A DNA stretch of 64,000 nt from Sternotherus odoratus (GCA_032164245.1 JAVMKO010000004.1:31721626-31785625); one strand, 5' to 3'; counted from the stretch's first letter, positions 41,241 to 53,318 are shown. Notes: a model not told the origin generated them from the letters alone. Translations and numbers: made by a program.

Positions 41241-41872
41241 TGACCAACAAAATGTATTGTAGACATAGCCTAAAGGACACACAAGTCTGGACACCTGTGG
41301 AGAAGACTGCCTGGTTAGTTTTAGAATGAGGCAACTGTTTCCTTGTTATATGGGGATTGTAATTAAAATGCTGTCAAATATGCATAGTTCATGGTAACAG
41401 AACAGATCGGTTCTATTATAGATCTATAAGTACACCATATTTTTTTGAATAGTCTTAGAGTTAAAGTTCTGGTGACTGGCATCCACATCTGAGCCTCTCT
41501 GATTGCTCACACCTGAGCTAGGCTATCACACAGCAAATCACCTATGTGTGTGGCAGGGAGCGTATGTGATAATTCTGTGTGCAGAAGTAAACTGAGTTGC
41601 CCTGATTCTTTCCAGAGCAGATGTAGGAGAAATTGTGTTTCCTTTTAGGCACTTCGGGGATGGGGGAAATTGTGGAAAGCCTTTGGAGTACTATTGGCAC
41701 TTGAGTTATTTAGTCTGTACCTTTGCTGTGAAGTTGGGTGGATTACCAGCTCAAAGTGGGTGACTATAACCCACACCTACCAGCCATGCCAGCCAGCCTG
41801 AACGGAAAGTAACATTTGTGTGTATTGATGGGGGAGGAGGAGGGAGGAGTTGAGTAAGACCCCAGGCTAACC

Positions 41873-42010
41873 CCATGCTGAAGACATACCATCTTCAACC
41901 ACATGCCTATAGAGATGATCTAAACTGATAAGCTCAAAAATAATGCAGTGAATGAGTAGTTCTTATTGGCACTAATGAAAATGGCAAAATCTGATAGCAT
42001 TGGTAACATG
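41873..42010 (+). repeat. Direct repeat, copy 2
   Basis: Aligns with 41092-41240 with scattered substitutions and a short gap around 41960. Shared words include TCTTCAACCACAT, AGAGATGATCT, CTGATAAGCTCAAAAAT and GATAGCATTGGTA / AATAGCATTGGTA. Confidence 0.8.
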
Positions 42011-42194
42011 AAATTGAAATGTAACATATAGACTGCACTGCTAAAGCTGCTGATTAAGATATTGTTCATGTACTTGGAAAACTGTTCTAAAAAGAGAGCT
42101 CAAGATCAATTTAATAACTACTACAACTCTTACAAATGCTGTCTATTAGACTCCTGTCTTCTACCTCAAGAGCTGTCAGTTTGAGAAGTATCTT

Positions 42195-42440
42195 ATGTTC
42201 TTGCAGTGGAGGAGGTCTAGGTTGGATATTAGGAAACACTATTTCACTAAATGGGTGGTGAAGCACTAGAATGAGTTACCTAGGAAGGTGGTGGAATCTC
42301 CATCCTAAGAGGTTTTTAAGGCCCGGCTTGACAAAGCCCTGGCCGGCATGATTTAGTTGGGGTTGGTCCTGCTTTGAGTAGAGGATTGGACTAGATGACC
42401 TCCTGAGATCTCTTCCAAACCTAATATTCTGTTATTCTAT
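42195..42440 (+). mobile_element. CR1 LINE 3' end
   Basis: AGGTCTAGGTTGGATATTAG to TTTTTAAGGCCCGGCTTGAC encodes remnants of the CR1 ORF2 C-terminus. GGACTAGATGACCTCCTGAG follows, and the copy ends with the short-repeat type terminus TTCTGTTATTCTATT. The same 3' motif forms the tail of the SINE at 3.5 kb. Confidence 0.88.
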
Positions 42441-42509
42441 TTTCTTCTATACACATTTATTTAAGAACTTCTGGGAAGATTAAATCCTCAGTGCTTTATT
42501 ATTTCTGTT

Positions 42510-42605
42510 AACAGCAGTGACTAGGACATCTAGCACTGTTCTAAGCATTGCACAAAGAAGACATTCCCTATCCCTGGCATTTTACAATCTGCTGTTTCTT
42601 ACTGT
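42510..42605 (-). mobile_element. L2/MIR-type fragment
   Basis: CTAGCACTGTTCTAAGCATTG, GACATTCCCTATCCCTGGCA and TTTTACAATCT match a widespread vertebrate repeat that reads 'gtgctaggcgctgtac...gacagtccctgcc...ttacaatct'. Short and mutated; orientation uncertain. Confidence 0.45.
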
Positions 42606-45600
42606 GTAAATTGCAACTAACTGTTGACTCTGGTCCTTAAGGAAATTCTCAACCATTTTGGTGAAGACTGAAAGTTCAATTGTTGTTATATAAACTTCAA
42701 AAAATGTCCATTAGAAGCATTATTCTTCCATCTCTCAGGTATGCCTGTTCTGTGAAGGAGTTAATAAAAAATCCACCCTTGTTCAAAGATGCAACTGATA
42801 CTTCTGTAGCATTCTTTAACTGTTGTTTTATTGTCATTTGCTGTGTGTGACTCCCTTAATATAAATAGGAAAAAAAATGGAGGGAAGTCATATTCGTATG
42901 CTGTCACTCCTGTAAACAAACCAATTACTGTTTTCTGTTCTATATGGTTTTAGTTATGCGTATTCAAAGCTTTTGCATATAACAAATCTGACAAGAAACC
43001 TCATAGTAGGAGAAGATATGGTATGAGCATAGGACTGGCAACCAGGAATTTCTTTGTAATATGCATTTTGGACATCTTCCGAAGTCACGTCTCTGATGAT
43101 AACAATTATTTATGCCATTTTTGTCTCATCCAGGAACTATGAAATCAACATGTTTCAATTATTGTATTTGTATACAATTTCAGCTTTCTTAAGCCTATCT
43201 GAAATACACATTGTACTGTGTACAAGGAGATGAGCTCCAAGACCTAGAGAAAACAGAACAGTCAGACTTGCAGATAGCTGATTCCCCCATCAAGACAACA
43301 AAACTCTAATGGTTCCTGAAAGTGACATTCCACATTTTATAGCCATATGTGTAAAGATGGAACCTACGTGTATTGAACGCAAAATACTACTACAGATAGA
43401 GTATAATTATCTCCACATCTGTCGTGTCCTAACTCCCGACCCTCTGACCAGTATAGCCCTCACTGAGCAGTGACCTTGTGGAGGGCTTTCTGTGGGCTTC
43501 CAGGAAAGGGAGCTTCTCCTGTGGAGGTACCACTCCTTATGCCTTTTCATGTTTTCAAGAGTCCTTGCTCTTTCTTTCACGCTTATTATTTAAATAATCT
43601 CAGCCTCAGTTTTCTCCATCTGAAAAACTATAGGTCCTTTGCAACAGGTGCTCTGAAGATTAATTAATGAATATTTGCAAAAGGTTCTGAAGGTGGAACT
43701 CCTAAATATTGTTTCATTGTGCATTCTGCCTTATCACTCTGTTTCACTTTGTTAGCTTTGTTAGCTAAGTTTCTTTTGGACACCATCCTTTAAATAGGGC
43801 TTAAGGGTCCTTGGACAAACAGAATTCATGTGAGATTTTATAGTGGATCTCCCACTACTGCTGGGTTTGATGATTATGGAGATTAACTTGGTAATGTAAA
43901 GTTTTGTAGCCTCTCAGTCCAATCCCGTGAAGTTCCTCCTGCTTGGTTTAGCATGCCATTTCCATTAAGGCTGAGTCTCATCTCAGAAGTCAGAGGGAAT
44001 ATATACAAGGTACAGAATTGTGTTAGAATGGTAAACAAAATCAAAATTGGGCCCAGTGAGAGTTGAAGACACTTGTCACCCTGAAGAGATAGGGCAAGCT
44101 GTATCTGATAATATCTCCTATGTATACTAAGTGTGGTGTGCCTTCCAGTGATATTGCATTTTACAAATGTACTTTCTTAGATATAAATCTTTCTGTTCCT
44201 TTCTAGTTAGTTCCTCTTCCAGTTGCCTTTTATGGCATTATATGTCTCCTTTACATCTCATTTGTCACAACTGGATATAACCCCTCTCATGACTAGCATT
44301 ATCAATGAATGTTTTCCTTTTGGATTCATTGGTGCCTTTCTTGCTAACACACTAAAGGAGTTTGTTTCAACCTAATGTCTCAAAAAAAAATTATTCCACC
44401 TTACATGCTGGATCTAATGTTGGCAGCTAACACTGAGTTTGAAAAAATGAATTTAGCTTGCTCCTGGGTGCTAATTATCTTTACGCTAGTCTGTATTCTT
44501 GGCAATAACATAAAAAATCATCTTCACGCTGCACAGTGAACTTAACCAGGGTTAGATTGACCAATGGGATATGAATGAGAGTGCTATTCAACATTCGTTT
44601 TTCAAAATCCTAAATCCTCAGGTGCAAAATGATAGTAATCCCTTCCTTGGAAACAATGCATTAATTGTTCATTTTTCAGTGTATTGAGTAGATTATTGTA
44701 GTTTTCTTACTGCAGTTATAAAATCCTTAAGTTCTTCAATTGTATATCAATTTGCGTAGAAATGACATTTGTATAATTGTTTAATAACATTCTTAAAATA
44801 TGCATATATTCCAGTACAAGTCAGATTCCTCTGTTCCTATGCAACATTATGGAAAATGGGATTACAAATACATACATTGGTCTGTTCCAGTGTGCCATTT
44901 TTTGTTATAAGTCTTATTCACATCACACTGTCTTCACTAAGCTGCTTAATTCCTCAAAATTTGCTTTCTTAAAATCTAATACCTCTGTATTGCAGAATTA
45001 TATTGATCCATTCCCTACGGTATTGAATTAAAGTAGTTAATGGTTGCTGGTCCCAAGAATTCATATTATCCTCAAGTTATCAATGAATTATTCCCTACTG
45101 CTAAAAAGAGTAATTTATCTTCTGGATTCTTCATTTAAAAAAAAAAAAGCCATCCTTTATATAAACTAAGAGCCTCACTTGAATGATAGTGGTTTATCTG
45201 AACTTGTATAGGTTTTCCTAATAACTTGAGCTAGCGTGAGAGAGAGAACACAAAGAAAACCAACTGAACAAAAATAAATCTTAATATTTTAATTGTACTA
45301 GTAGAAGAGGAAAAAAGAAGATAGTAGATTAGATGTTACCCAGTAGCTTTCTGAGCAAAAACATCTATAGGTATTATATCCTGCTGTTTTACGTATCTGA
45401 AAGGTGAATACAGGAGTGTTTCATTCTCAATCTCTTTGTAATCCTGTTGATATGTAGCAGTTATCTATTGTAGGTTCTCCTTTGTTTGGCTGTAAAACAG
45501 TAACAGGGCAGAGTATGATTCATAAAGCTAACACTCCACCTGTCCAGCATCACTCTCCAACTTGCCTACATTATAAAAATTGTTCCCATTTATTCCAGTT

Positions 45601-46084
45601 TTTTTAAATGGAACCTGGCCAGTTTTTTAGTTATGCCCAATAGAAATATAGCATACTCTCAACATTTCTTGTTTGTTCTTACTGATGAATATATATCGAC
45701 TTGTTGCAAGACTGATAAGAGAAGGGTTAACTTTTATCTCTTGCCTGCTTTAGTTTAAAGCACTCTAAAAAGCCCTGTTAGTCTTAAACCAATGTGGTTG
45801 ATACTGCCATCATTACCCAATAGGTAACTGTTCAGGTTGCATATCATCTCAAAAGTATGTTCTTTGTAACCCTCTAATGCAATGATCATTGGTCTCTAGT
45901 GTTAAGTCATCTTCTCTCAGGCTTGCTTGGCACAAGAAGGATCATAGCAAAAACTATCTGAATTGGCATTACTTTAATCACTTGCTGGGCCCTGGAGGTC
46001 ATTCCTTAATCTACAGATCCTTCATCATCCAAAATAAATGATTTATTTTTATTTATACGTGTATGGCATGCAATCCATATGCCA
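42606..46084. other. No gene recognised
   Basis: Unassigned A/T-rich DNA. About 44940-45140 (AAATCTAATACCTCTGTATTG and following) may be an old repeat, but it was not identified. No exon or RNA gene was supported. Confidence 0.5.
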
Positions 46085-46086
46085 AA

Positions 46087-46305
46087 CTCATAAGAATGGC
46101 CATATTGGGTCAGACCAATGCTGTATCTATCTTCGTATCCTTTCTTCCACCAGAGGCCAGAGTCAGATGCTTCAGAAGAAAATAACAGAACAGGGCAACT
46201 TGTCAAGTGATCTATTCCCTATGATCCAGTCACAGTTTCTGGAAGGCAGAACATGGAGTTGTATCCCTGACCATCTTGGCTAATAGCCATTGATAAATCT
46301 AAATG
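46087..46305 (-). mobile_element. CR1 LINE 3' untranslated end
   Basis: CATAAGAATGGCCATATTGG and GTCAGACCAATG are the reverse complement of the end of the 30.1-kb CR1 (CCAGTATGGCCGTTCTTATG). It runs through AGGCCAGAGTCAGATGC to TTGGCTAATAGCCATTGAT, which reaches the ORF2 stop region. Confidence 0.9.
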
Positions 46306-46324
46306 ATTAATATTATGGTTTGTG

Positions 46325-46445
46325 GTTTCAGAGAGACAAGTTGGTAAGGCATTATATGTTTTATTGGACCAACTTCTGTTGGTGAGAGAAACAAGCTATC
46401 AAGCCACACAGAGCTCTTCTGATCTGGGAAAGGATCTGGAACATC
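46325..46445 (-). mobile_element. Second hammerhead-associated repeat, degraded copy
   Basis: The plus strand reads AGAGAGACAAGTTGGTAAGG, then TTTTATTGGACCAACTTCTG, TTGGTGAGAGAAACAAGC and ACACAGAGCTCTTCTGATCTG. On the minus strand this becomes a CAGA(A)GAGCTCTGTGTGGCTTGATAG arrangement. That is a decayed form of a CTGA.GA, stem (GAGCTC...), GAAA arrangement like a hammerhead ribozyme core. The repeat is common in reptile DNA and its layout parallels the element at 52.4 kb. Confidence 0.55.
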
Positions 46446-46539
46446 CTTTTCTTCAGCCTTAACAAATGCAAACTAGCCAGTTTCCTCTTCATTCAGTATA
46501 CTAGTTCAAATGGAGCATTCTGCTAACCCAAAAATGTGA

Positions 46540-47045
46540 CCATCATCCTCTCTGCATCTCTCCATGGCTCTTTCTTCATAGTGCATCACAAATAAGTTAC
46601 TTGCCTTTATTCCACTTCAATGTCCTTCATGGCCTATCCCTACCCTAACTGTCCTCTCACTCAGTATTGAAAAGTTGACTCTGGCTTCTGATTGTCCCAT
46701 GGTGCCAGCCTGCATTGCCCACTTGTTACATTTTCATATAAGCACCTTTCTCCCATGTAAACATCTGCAAAGCCACTTCCTTGTTCTCCTTCAAATACCT
46801 TCTTTAAAAGTTCCTTTGTTGTAATGTTTACAAAAAAGAAAACAAACTTGAATAAAGTTAGAATGCTGGAATGCTGTCATCAGGCTAACCAATACTGCCT
46901 GTCTTGCTCTCTAGTAATCTATTCTCTGTTGTCCTAAACTTGGATTGTAAATTTCTGGGGACAGTAATGGTCGTCTTGTTCTGTGTGTACAGTGCCTAAC
47001 ACAATGGGGGTTTGTGATTAGGCTCCTATGTACTACAATAATACA
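46540..47045 (+). mobile_element. L2 LINE fragment with 3' tail
   Basis: CTTCAATGTCCTTCATGGCCT encodes a remnant of the L2 'LHGLAPP' region of the reverse transcriptase C-terminus, with a serine-rich stretch after it. At the 3' side, GATTGTAAATTTCTGGGGAC and GTGCCTAACACAATGGGG match the L2/MIR tail. All frames are interrupted. Confidence 0.65.
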
Positions 47046-49925
47046 ACAGCTGTGATGAAAAATAGTTAATGTGAAGTTGAAACTTTCACATTGTCTAGGT
47101 GCTGGGTCAGGAAGGGATTATGCCAGTCCTAACTACTAGGCATTTGGGCAAATACTCATCCATACAAATGAAAGACATTCCCAGATTTGGGGACATTTTA
47201 TCTATCTTCTGTCTACTCTTACAAGAGTGGCTAAGAGTAAAGCAGTTAACAAGTAGGCATCTCAGTTAATTGAAATGTATGTAGTAAAGTATATATAAAG
47301 AAGGAAGATTCTTACCAGAAGTTTGCTTCTTAGCCATAACCCATATTTATTTCAATCTAGCAGAGTTTATAAAAATGCTGTCTCAATAATAATTCACTAG
47401 GGCAGTGAATGATTAAGGATATTTTTCCTGTTTCAGTTTAGAACGTCTATCACAAAGCTGCAAAATTTATGGGAGTCAGTAAGTTGCAATAATGTTCTTA
47501 AGCCATTAAAATCTTTTTATAGCAGCTAATTGTCCTGTGACGCATATGAAAATATGAGGTCATAACCTTAGAATTCAGCCTGCTTTTTTCACAAATCCTT
47601 TTAGGATTTATTAGGTAGTAACCTAATTATGCCTTCCTGTAATGCATTGGAGTAGTAGTGCCAATTAGTGTGAGATTTTTTGACAGATATCTTGTGATTG
47701 CCATAACGATGATTTTCATTTCAAAATTCCATGCTGTAATATTTATCTTGCTGTGTATTCTGTGAAAAACAGAGCCCAAGACGAAGACAAGCAGTTGGTT
47801 TGGGTCAGTCCTCCAGGTATAATACCCAGCACAAACCATTGTGAATTTTCACATTCTTCATCAGTGCCACCACATTGATCCAGTGGCCCCAATATAGCAT
47901 GGAAGTGAAGGCAAGTCCTCAATCTTTCTAGTCCTCCAAGCTCCTGTCAAGTCAAAAAGAGATTATTCAGAGTATTCAAGGGGCCTAAAGGTGCACATAG
48001 GTGCATAATGGGATTTTCAAAAGCACCAGGTGCCTAGCTCCCATCAATTTCAATGGGAATTTGGCACATTTGAAAATCTCACTAGGCACTTTTGAGTGCC
48101 TAAATGCTTTTTAAAAAATTGGTCCTAAGTGACTTTACCATGGTCACATAGAGAATCTGTGTCTTACACACTAGCCAATTCTTCCACTCTATAATATGGG
48201 TGCCATGCACATTAATCATAAAGCAATTTCCAAACATGAGAGAGCAAAATTTTTCTCACTGTCATGGGCATAAGCATCTGATCAGATACAACATTCCTCT
48301 CCTAAGTTTTCAGTGGATTCTACTGTACTTTTGTATTCTTCTTCACTTAGCCATGCATGTGCCCCTATTCTCTTCTCTCGTACATTAGTTGTTTGTTTCA
48401 AAGACTAATAAATGTCCTTCAGAGCTATATATAATTTGCTACTTTGGGGGTTGAACTTATTCTGAAGCAAACTCAGTTGAAAAAGTTAATTATCATATCT
48501 CTATGCATAAACATCTCAAAAGTTGCTTATGTTACAATATTGGTTTAGTACTGTAGATATCTTGTGTATTTATTGTAACAAAATTTGTTGTAATATCTGA
48601 AACTCCACATTTGATAAAGTGATCATTTAGATCATTTAGACTCGCTTTTTTGGTTCCACTCCATATAGTTTGAATTGAGAAAGTGTCCAAATGTCCAATT
48701 ATTATTTTTAAAGAGGCCATAAAAGAGATGCATTTTCTTAGATTCAAGCAAATTTTATTGCCCACCTCCCACCAAGAGAAAGGATTAAAATCATTATGTG
48801 TGTGACAATTCTAAGAAAATAATATCAGTTGACAGAAAATACCTTCTTAATGGAAATTTAAGATTGAGATGAGCTTTTCTAATGCTGCTCAGGTGGATGA
48901 GGAGTCAAGAACTCTGAAAGATGCATCCTATTTTGAAAACCTCAAGGCTGGTTGCAAATTCTAATTCACATACGTTTAAGTTTTATATTGCTTTACCTTT
49001 TATAAAGTATATACAACATGTAACTAAAGCTGATAAGACATTTTTAGTTGCTAATGCACCTTGTAAAACCCAGAGCTGTGCAGAAAGAAATTAAGTAAAC
49101 AGTCAATCTAGCCATATCGCAAAGTGATGGGAAATGTTCTTACTGCTAATTTACACATGCAAATTAGATTTTGTATCAATAAATCAATACAGCATAATGA
49201 ATTCCTTGGGTAGAATTCAAATATGGCCAAACATGAATGAAATTTCTTTGGAAGAAAATAGTCAAAACCAAGCTTTCCGTGAGCATTTCAGATGATGACC
49301 TGATGGATGGTGTATTCATTAAGTGATGATGTATTGTCTCCCCCAATTCCCCAGGCAATATATTAAATTATTTCTTTTTAGTTATACCTAAATATTTTCA
49401 AACACTGATTCAAACATTCAGTTTCCCAGTAATCATTTTAGGTCTATCTAAAGATCCTTCATTCTTCTTGTTCCCTCCAGGCATTTTTTTCTCCTTGTTA
49501 TATCCATATCTTGGAGATCACCTTAGTTTTCCCCAAAATAACCAGCTTAGGCACCATTAATGTAATTACCTGTCTCTCTAAACCTCCGTACGTTGATAAA
49601 CCATTTCATCATTTTACCTCTTCTTTCTGCCTTTCAATGCTTGTGTGTACCATTGACTGGCTAGAGGGGTTATTGAGCTGTCATTCATATTTTATCACTT
49701 TTTCAGCTTTAAGGGGACAGACTTAAACAGACTATACACCTCAACCAGTTCCATTCCATTCAGAAATGGTTTGAACTTTGAAAAAATCTGAATGTACTGG
49801 AAGTTTGTGCTCGTTATTCACAAATAAGCAATTCCAATTCCTTTTGTTTCCAATGTTCCACAAAACTAAAACCCTATACTCCAATTACCTTACCACCAGT
49901 TCACTTCAGGAATCTTCTGCCTTCT
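47046..49925. other. No gene; weak MIR-like segment at 47985-48180
   Basis: About 47985-48180 has repeated GGTGCCTA / GAGTGCCTAAA words and AAGTGACTTTACCATGGTCAC, a decayed version of a MIR-type core. The rest could not be assigned. Confidence 0.45.
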
Positions 49926-49929
49926 GTCT

Positions 49930-50510
49930 TCCTTCCTTCAAGGGACAACAAAGATCTCTGAGAAGATTTCCTGGGTATTCTTCTTCTTCAGTACACTTCC
50001 AAGTTCCCTGAAGTCCTCTTATCAGTGTGAGATCCCATGATACAATATAATTAGTGCTGATATGAACCATTACCTTTTGATTCTTGCCAATTGACTTCAG
50101 AAGTCATTCCAATCTTAGTGTGACATCTCATGCCTTGATTCTGGGAAGACAGTACACCGTCAGGTCTGCTTGTCCATTGCAGAATGTCATTTCAATTCTT
50201 CAGAGTATTGAATCCTCATCAAGGATTATCTGCCTTCCCTGGACTACTGGAGAACTCTTTATGGGTAAACTTACATTTCCTACAGGTGTAGCCAAGCTAC
50301 CATCCACAGGTATTTCCAATTTATCTCTCCATTCCCTTGGAACAGCTGGATCTAGAGAGGTATCTTAAACAATTTCCATGTTGTGAGGATCTGATATTGA
50401 TTAACAACTTCTAGCTATGTGCAATTTCTTTGAGCCCTCACCTGTCTGGTTGCCACAGTCTGCCCATCCTCATCTGTCCAGGCATGAAAAATATTGATAT
50501 GATCTCTTGC
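49930..50510 (-). mobile_element. Possible antisense LINE ORF1-region remnant
   Basis: GATTCTTGCCAATTGACTTC, then GACATCTCATGCCTTGATTC and GAAGACAGTACACCGTCAG resemble an antisense region of reptile CR1 ORF1 I recall as 'tctcgccag...gcaggcagcaaaccatcc'. A further piece may lie at 51290-51500 (CCAGCAAAGCCACCAACATTA). No frame remains on the minus strand. The assignment rests on memory of similar repeats, so it is tentative. Confidence 0.35.
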
Positions 50511-51504
50511 AACTGATGTTGCCCTGGAATTGGGGAAAATACCTCAGAATATGATCAAGCTAATTGCAACCATACTGTGTGCATTCAGCCACCATGAATT
50601 AATAAAATAGAGCACAATCTAGGTAAGGGTAGTTTCAATAAGCAGGGCCTCTGGAGGAAATGTTAGTTGCAGGCTTTGCAGTTTCTGTTAATCTGAATGG
50701 GAGGAGGGGAGAAAAGAGTCAACAAATTGAGACTAAAAGAAAATAAGTCAATGGAGACCTTGAGTTTGGGCACCTTTAAGATAGAAGGTTGTTAACTGAG
50801 ACTGTTAGGGGTGTTTTATTGATAAGTAGTTTATTGATGTTAGGAGAGGTGATGACCCAGTAGGAGTCACTGTTAACTGTGTGTTTTGAAAAAGTTAGTT
50901 TTAAAAAGACTAGATAATAGAATGTACTTTGGAGCAATTCTCTGAAGGTATCCTGAATGTCTTTTTCCTGACACGATACTCCCTGGAGGGGAAGCGACTG
51001 GCCATTGCTCATCTGATGCTAATTATTCAGTACCATGTCAGATTTTAAGCAATTCTTTGGGATGTTATAAACCTATTGCTTATGTCTGTGTATGCTTAAA
51101 TTTAATAAAAAGTAGTTTTAGATAAGAGCATATCAATTTTTTATCAGCCGGAAGCACTGTGTTCCGATTGATTTATTCCTGACACTGCCTGGAGTGAAAC
51201 ATTTCAATTACTACTCCTTTGGGATCTGAAAACTCTAGATAACACTGGTGGTTATGAACCTCCAGGCATCCTCTCTGACTCCTTGGTGACTAGCTGCTTT
51301 TTTTCTTGAACCTTTTTCCTTGTACTCATGTTTCCCAAACTCAAATGTCTAAGAACTCTTTAGTGTCTCTGATTCTCAGTAGCATTTCAACTTGCCCCTC
51401 CAATCCAAGAATCTTCTCTTCCAGCAAAGCCACCAACATTATGCATAGGAAATCCCTTCTGGCTTCATCTGGGAACTTTATAAATATTTATAGACAATGA
51501 TTTC

Positions 51505-52355
51505 CCAACTCAAAAAGTATATCATCCAACATTGGGGGTGGAGTTCTATGTTAGACCTAATCCTGACAGAAAAAGAGGAATGGATCACAGAACTAAAAAA
51601 TAATGATAGCTTACGTACAAGTGATCATTACTTGATCACATTTATAATGTTCAAACAGAATTAAGTCCATCCACAGAATTAAATCCAAGCCAGTAATATA
51701 TATTACTAGCTTTAATATATATTAAAGCACAATATATATACTTGTGCTTTAATAGGGCCAATTTCACAAAGTTGAAAACAATTACAAGCCAAATGAGCTG
51801 GAAGGAAGAATTTAATGAGAAAAATGGGAATAATAATTGAGAATTGTCTAAGAACACTTTATTAAATGCTCAAAAAGTCACAATCCCACAATCAAGGAAG
51901 AAGGCTGTATTAGTTAATACACTGAGCTGGTTTGGATGGGAAGTGAACGTAACTATAAAAGATATGTGCACATTCACACAGAAGAAAGGAGATGTTCATA
52001 GTAATGAATATAAATCAGAAGTTAGGACTTATAGAAAAGTTATAAGTGAAGCAAAGGGACACAAGGAAAAAAATCTATGACCAGCAGGTTTTGAGGAGAA
52101 TAAGGAGTTTTTCAAGTTTATTAGGAGTGAAAAGTATTCTCTGAAAAATATTTGGGAGTTGTGGTGGATAATCAGCTGTATGTGAGCTCCCAGTCTGATG
52201 CTGTGGCCTAATGTAATCTTGGGATGCATGAATGAGAATCTCAGGTAGGAGTAGAAGGTTGTTTAACCTCTGTATTTGGCACTGGTGCAATTGTTGCTGG
52301 AACCCAATGGCTGGAAGTTGAAGCTAGACAAATTCAGACTGGAAATAAGGGATAC
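51505..52355 (+). mobile_element. Decayed CR1-type LINE with an internal deletion
   Basis: TTAGACCTAATCCTGACAGA encodes LDLILTEKE and, a little later, TSDHYLITF, the end of the CR1 endonuclease region. The next part (51840-52150) corresponds to the linker. At 52160, TTGGGAGTTGTGGTGGATAA encodes LGVVVDN, a motif that lies well downstream of the reverse transcriptase core in the 30.1-kb copy, so the core is deleted. The 3' end continues after the insertion, at 52581-52800. Confidence 0.7.
51692..51750. repeat. Chain of three adjacent palindromes
   Basis: AGTAATATATATTACT (51692-51707) and CTTTAATATATATTAAAG (51710-51727) are perfect palindromes. AAAGCAC (51724-51730) and GTGCTTT (51744-51750) form a third hairpin sharing the AAAG of the second. 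Confidence 0.85.
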
Positions 52356-52367
52356 ATTCTTAACAGG

Positions 52368-52569
52368 AATACTTGTAGTACCTTAGAGACTAACTAGTTT
52401 ATTTCAGCATAAGCTTTTGTGAGCTATAGCTCACTTCATTGGATGCATAGAAGTGAGCTATAGCTCACGAAAGCTTATGCTGAAATAAACTAGTTAGTCT
52501 CCAAGGTGCTACAAGTATTCCTGGCTTTCTTTACGGATACAGACTAACACGGCTGCTATTCTTGAACCT
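52368..52569 (+). mobile_element. Fold-back (Penelope-like) insertion with hammerhead-like arms
   Basis: The arms at 52366-52437 and 52450-52521 are near-perfect inverted copies of 72 bases around the centre ATTGGATGCATA. Each arm holds GTGAGCTATAGCTCAC, and the right arm continues CGAAAGCTTATGC. A unique 3' stretch (TTTACGGATACAGACTAACA, GGCTGCTATTC) follows. The insertion is flanked by ATTCTTAACAGG (52356-52367) and ATTCTTAACGG (52570-52580), a long imperfect target duplication that points to retrotransposition. It splits a LINE 3' region whose two halves read on across it. Confidence 0.75.
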
Positions 52570-52580
52570 ATTCTTAACGG

Positions 52581-52800
52581 AGAGTAACGGACTATTACCA
52601 ATGTACCAATTTACCAAGAGTCATGGTGGATTCTTCATCACTGACAATTGGTAAATCAAGACTGGGTGTTTTTCTTAGAGATACATTTTAGGAATGATTT
52701 CACTGAAGTTCTATGGCCTGTTTTACAGGAGGTCAGCATAGATGATCACAATGGGTCACTTCTGTTTTTGGAGTCTACCAATCTAGGTTTCATTTATAAT
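52581..52800 (+). mobile_element. CR1-type LINE 3' end, continuation after the insertion
   Basis: ACCAATTTACCAAGAGTCATG, then GGAGGTCAGCATAGATGATC and ACAATGGGTCACTTCTG follow the known 3' region in the sense direction. It directly continues the segment that ends at 52355. Confidence 0.8.
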
Positions 52801-52938
52801 CACAAAATATGTATAACAGAAGATGTGATTGTCCCATATCTTACAAAAAAGTTATATCCAATTTTCTCATAATAAGACAAAGTAAGAAAAATATATAATA
52901 TATCTCCTCATTAGCATCCACATGTCTCAGGTTGGACT

Positions 52939-53059
52939 AGGGTGACCAGATGTCCCAATTTTATAGGGAAAGTCCTGATATTCTGGGCTTTGTCTTATAT
53001 AGGCGCCTATTACCCCCAACCCCTGTCCTGATTTTTCACACTTGCTATCTATTCACCCT
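52939..53059. mobile_element. MITE with AGGGTGACC termini
   Basis: The left end is AGGGTGACCAGATGTCCC. The right end TGCTATCTATTCACCCT is its degraded inverse. The interior has TTATATAGGCGCCTATTACC. A similar short element is abundant in turtle and other amniote DNA. No target duplication was found. Confidence 0.6.
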
Positions 53060-53318
53060 CAAATGGGCTCTCAAAAATTGACACCAAAAATCAGTTTGGT
53101 AAATTTATTCCAAGTAAAAGAAGTCTACGTTCAGCTGCACCTTATCTTCCCATACATCTATGATTTACCTCAAACATGTATAGGTATTATTTCTATTTGA
53201 TATCTTGCCTGATTTCTCATAATCACCACTTCCACATTTCAGTTGTTCTTACCTGCTTCTTCTGAGGCCACTTCCTGCTACTGATATTATCTTATGCATA
53301 ATAGAAATCTTTCATGTC

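Noticed and set aside
50084..50368. 94-codon plus-strand frame as a possible exon
   Set aside because: No recognisable domain or splice context; the surrounding sequence looks like an antisense LINE remnant.
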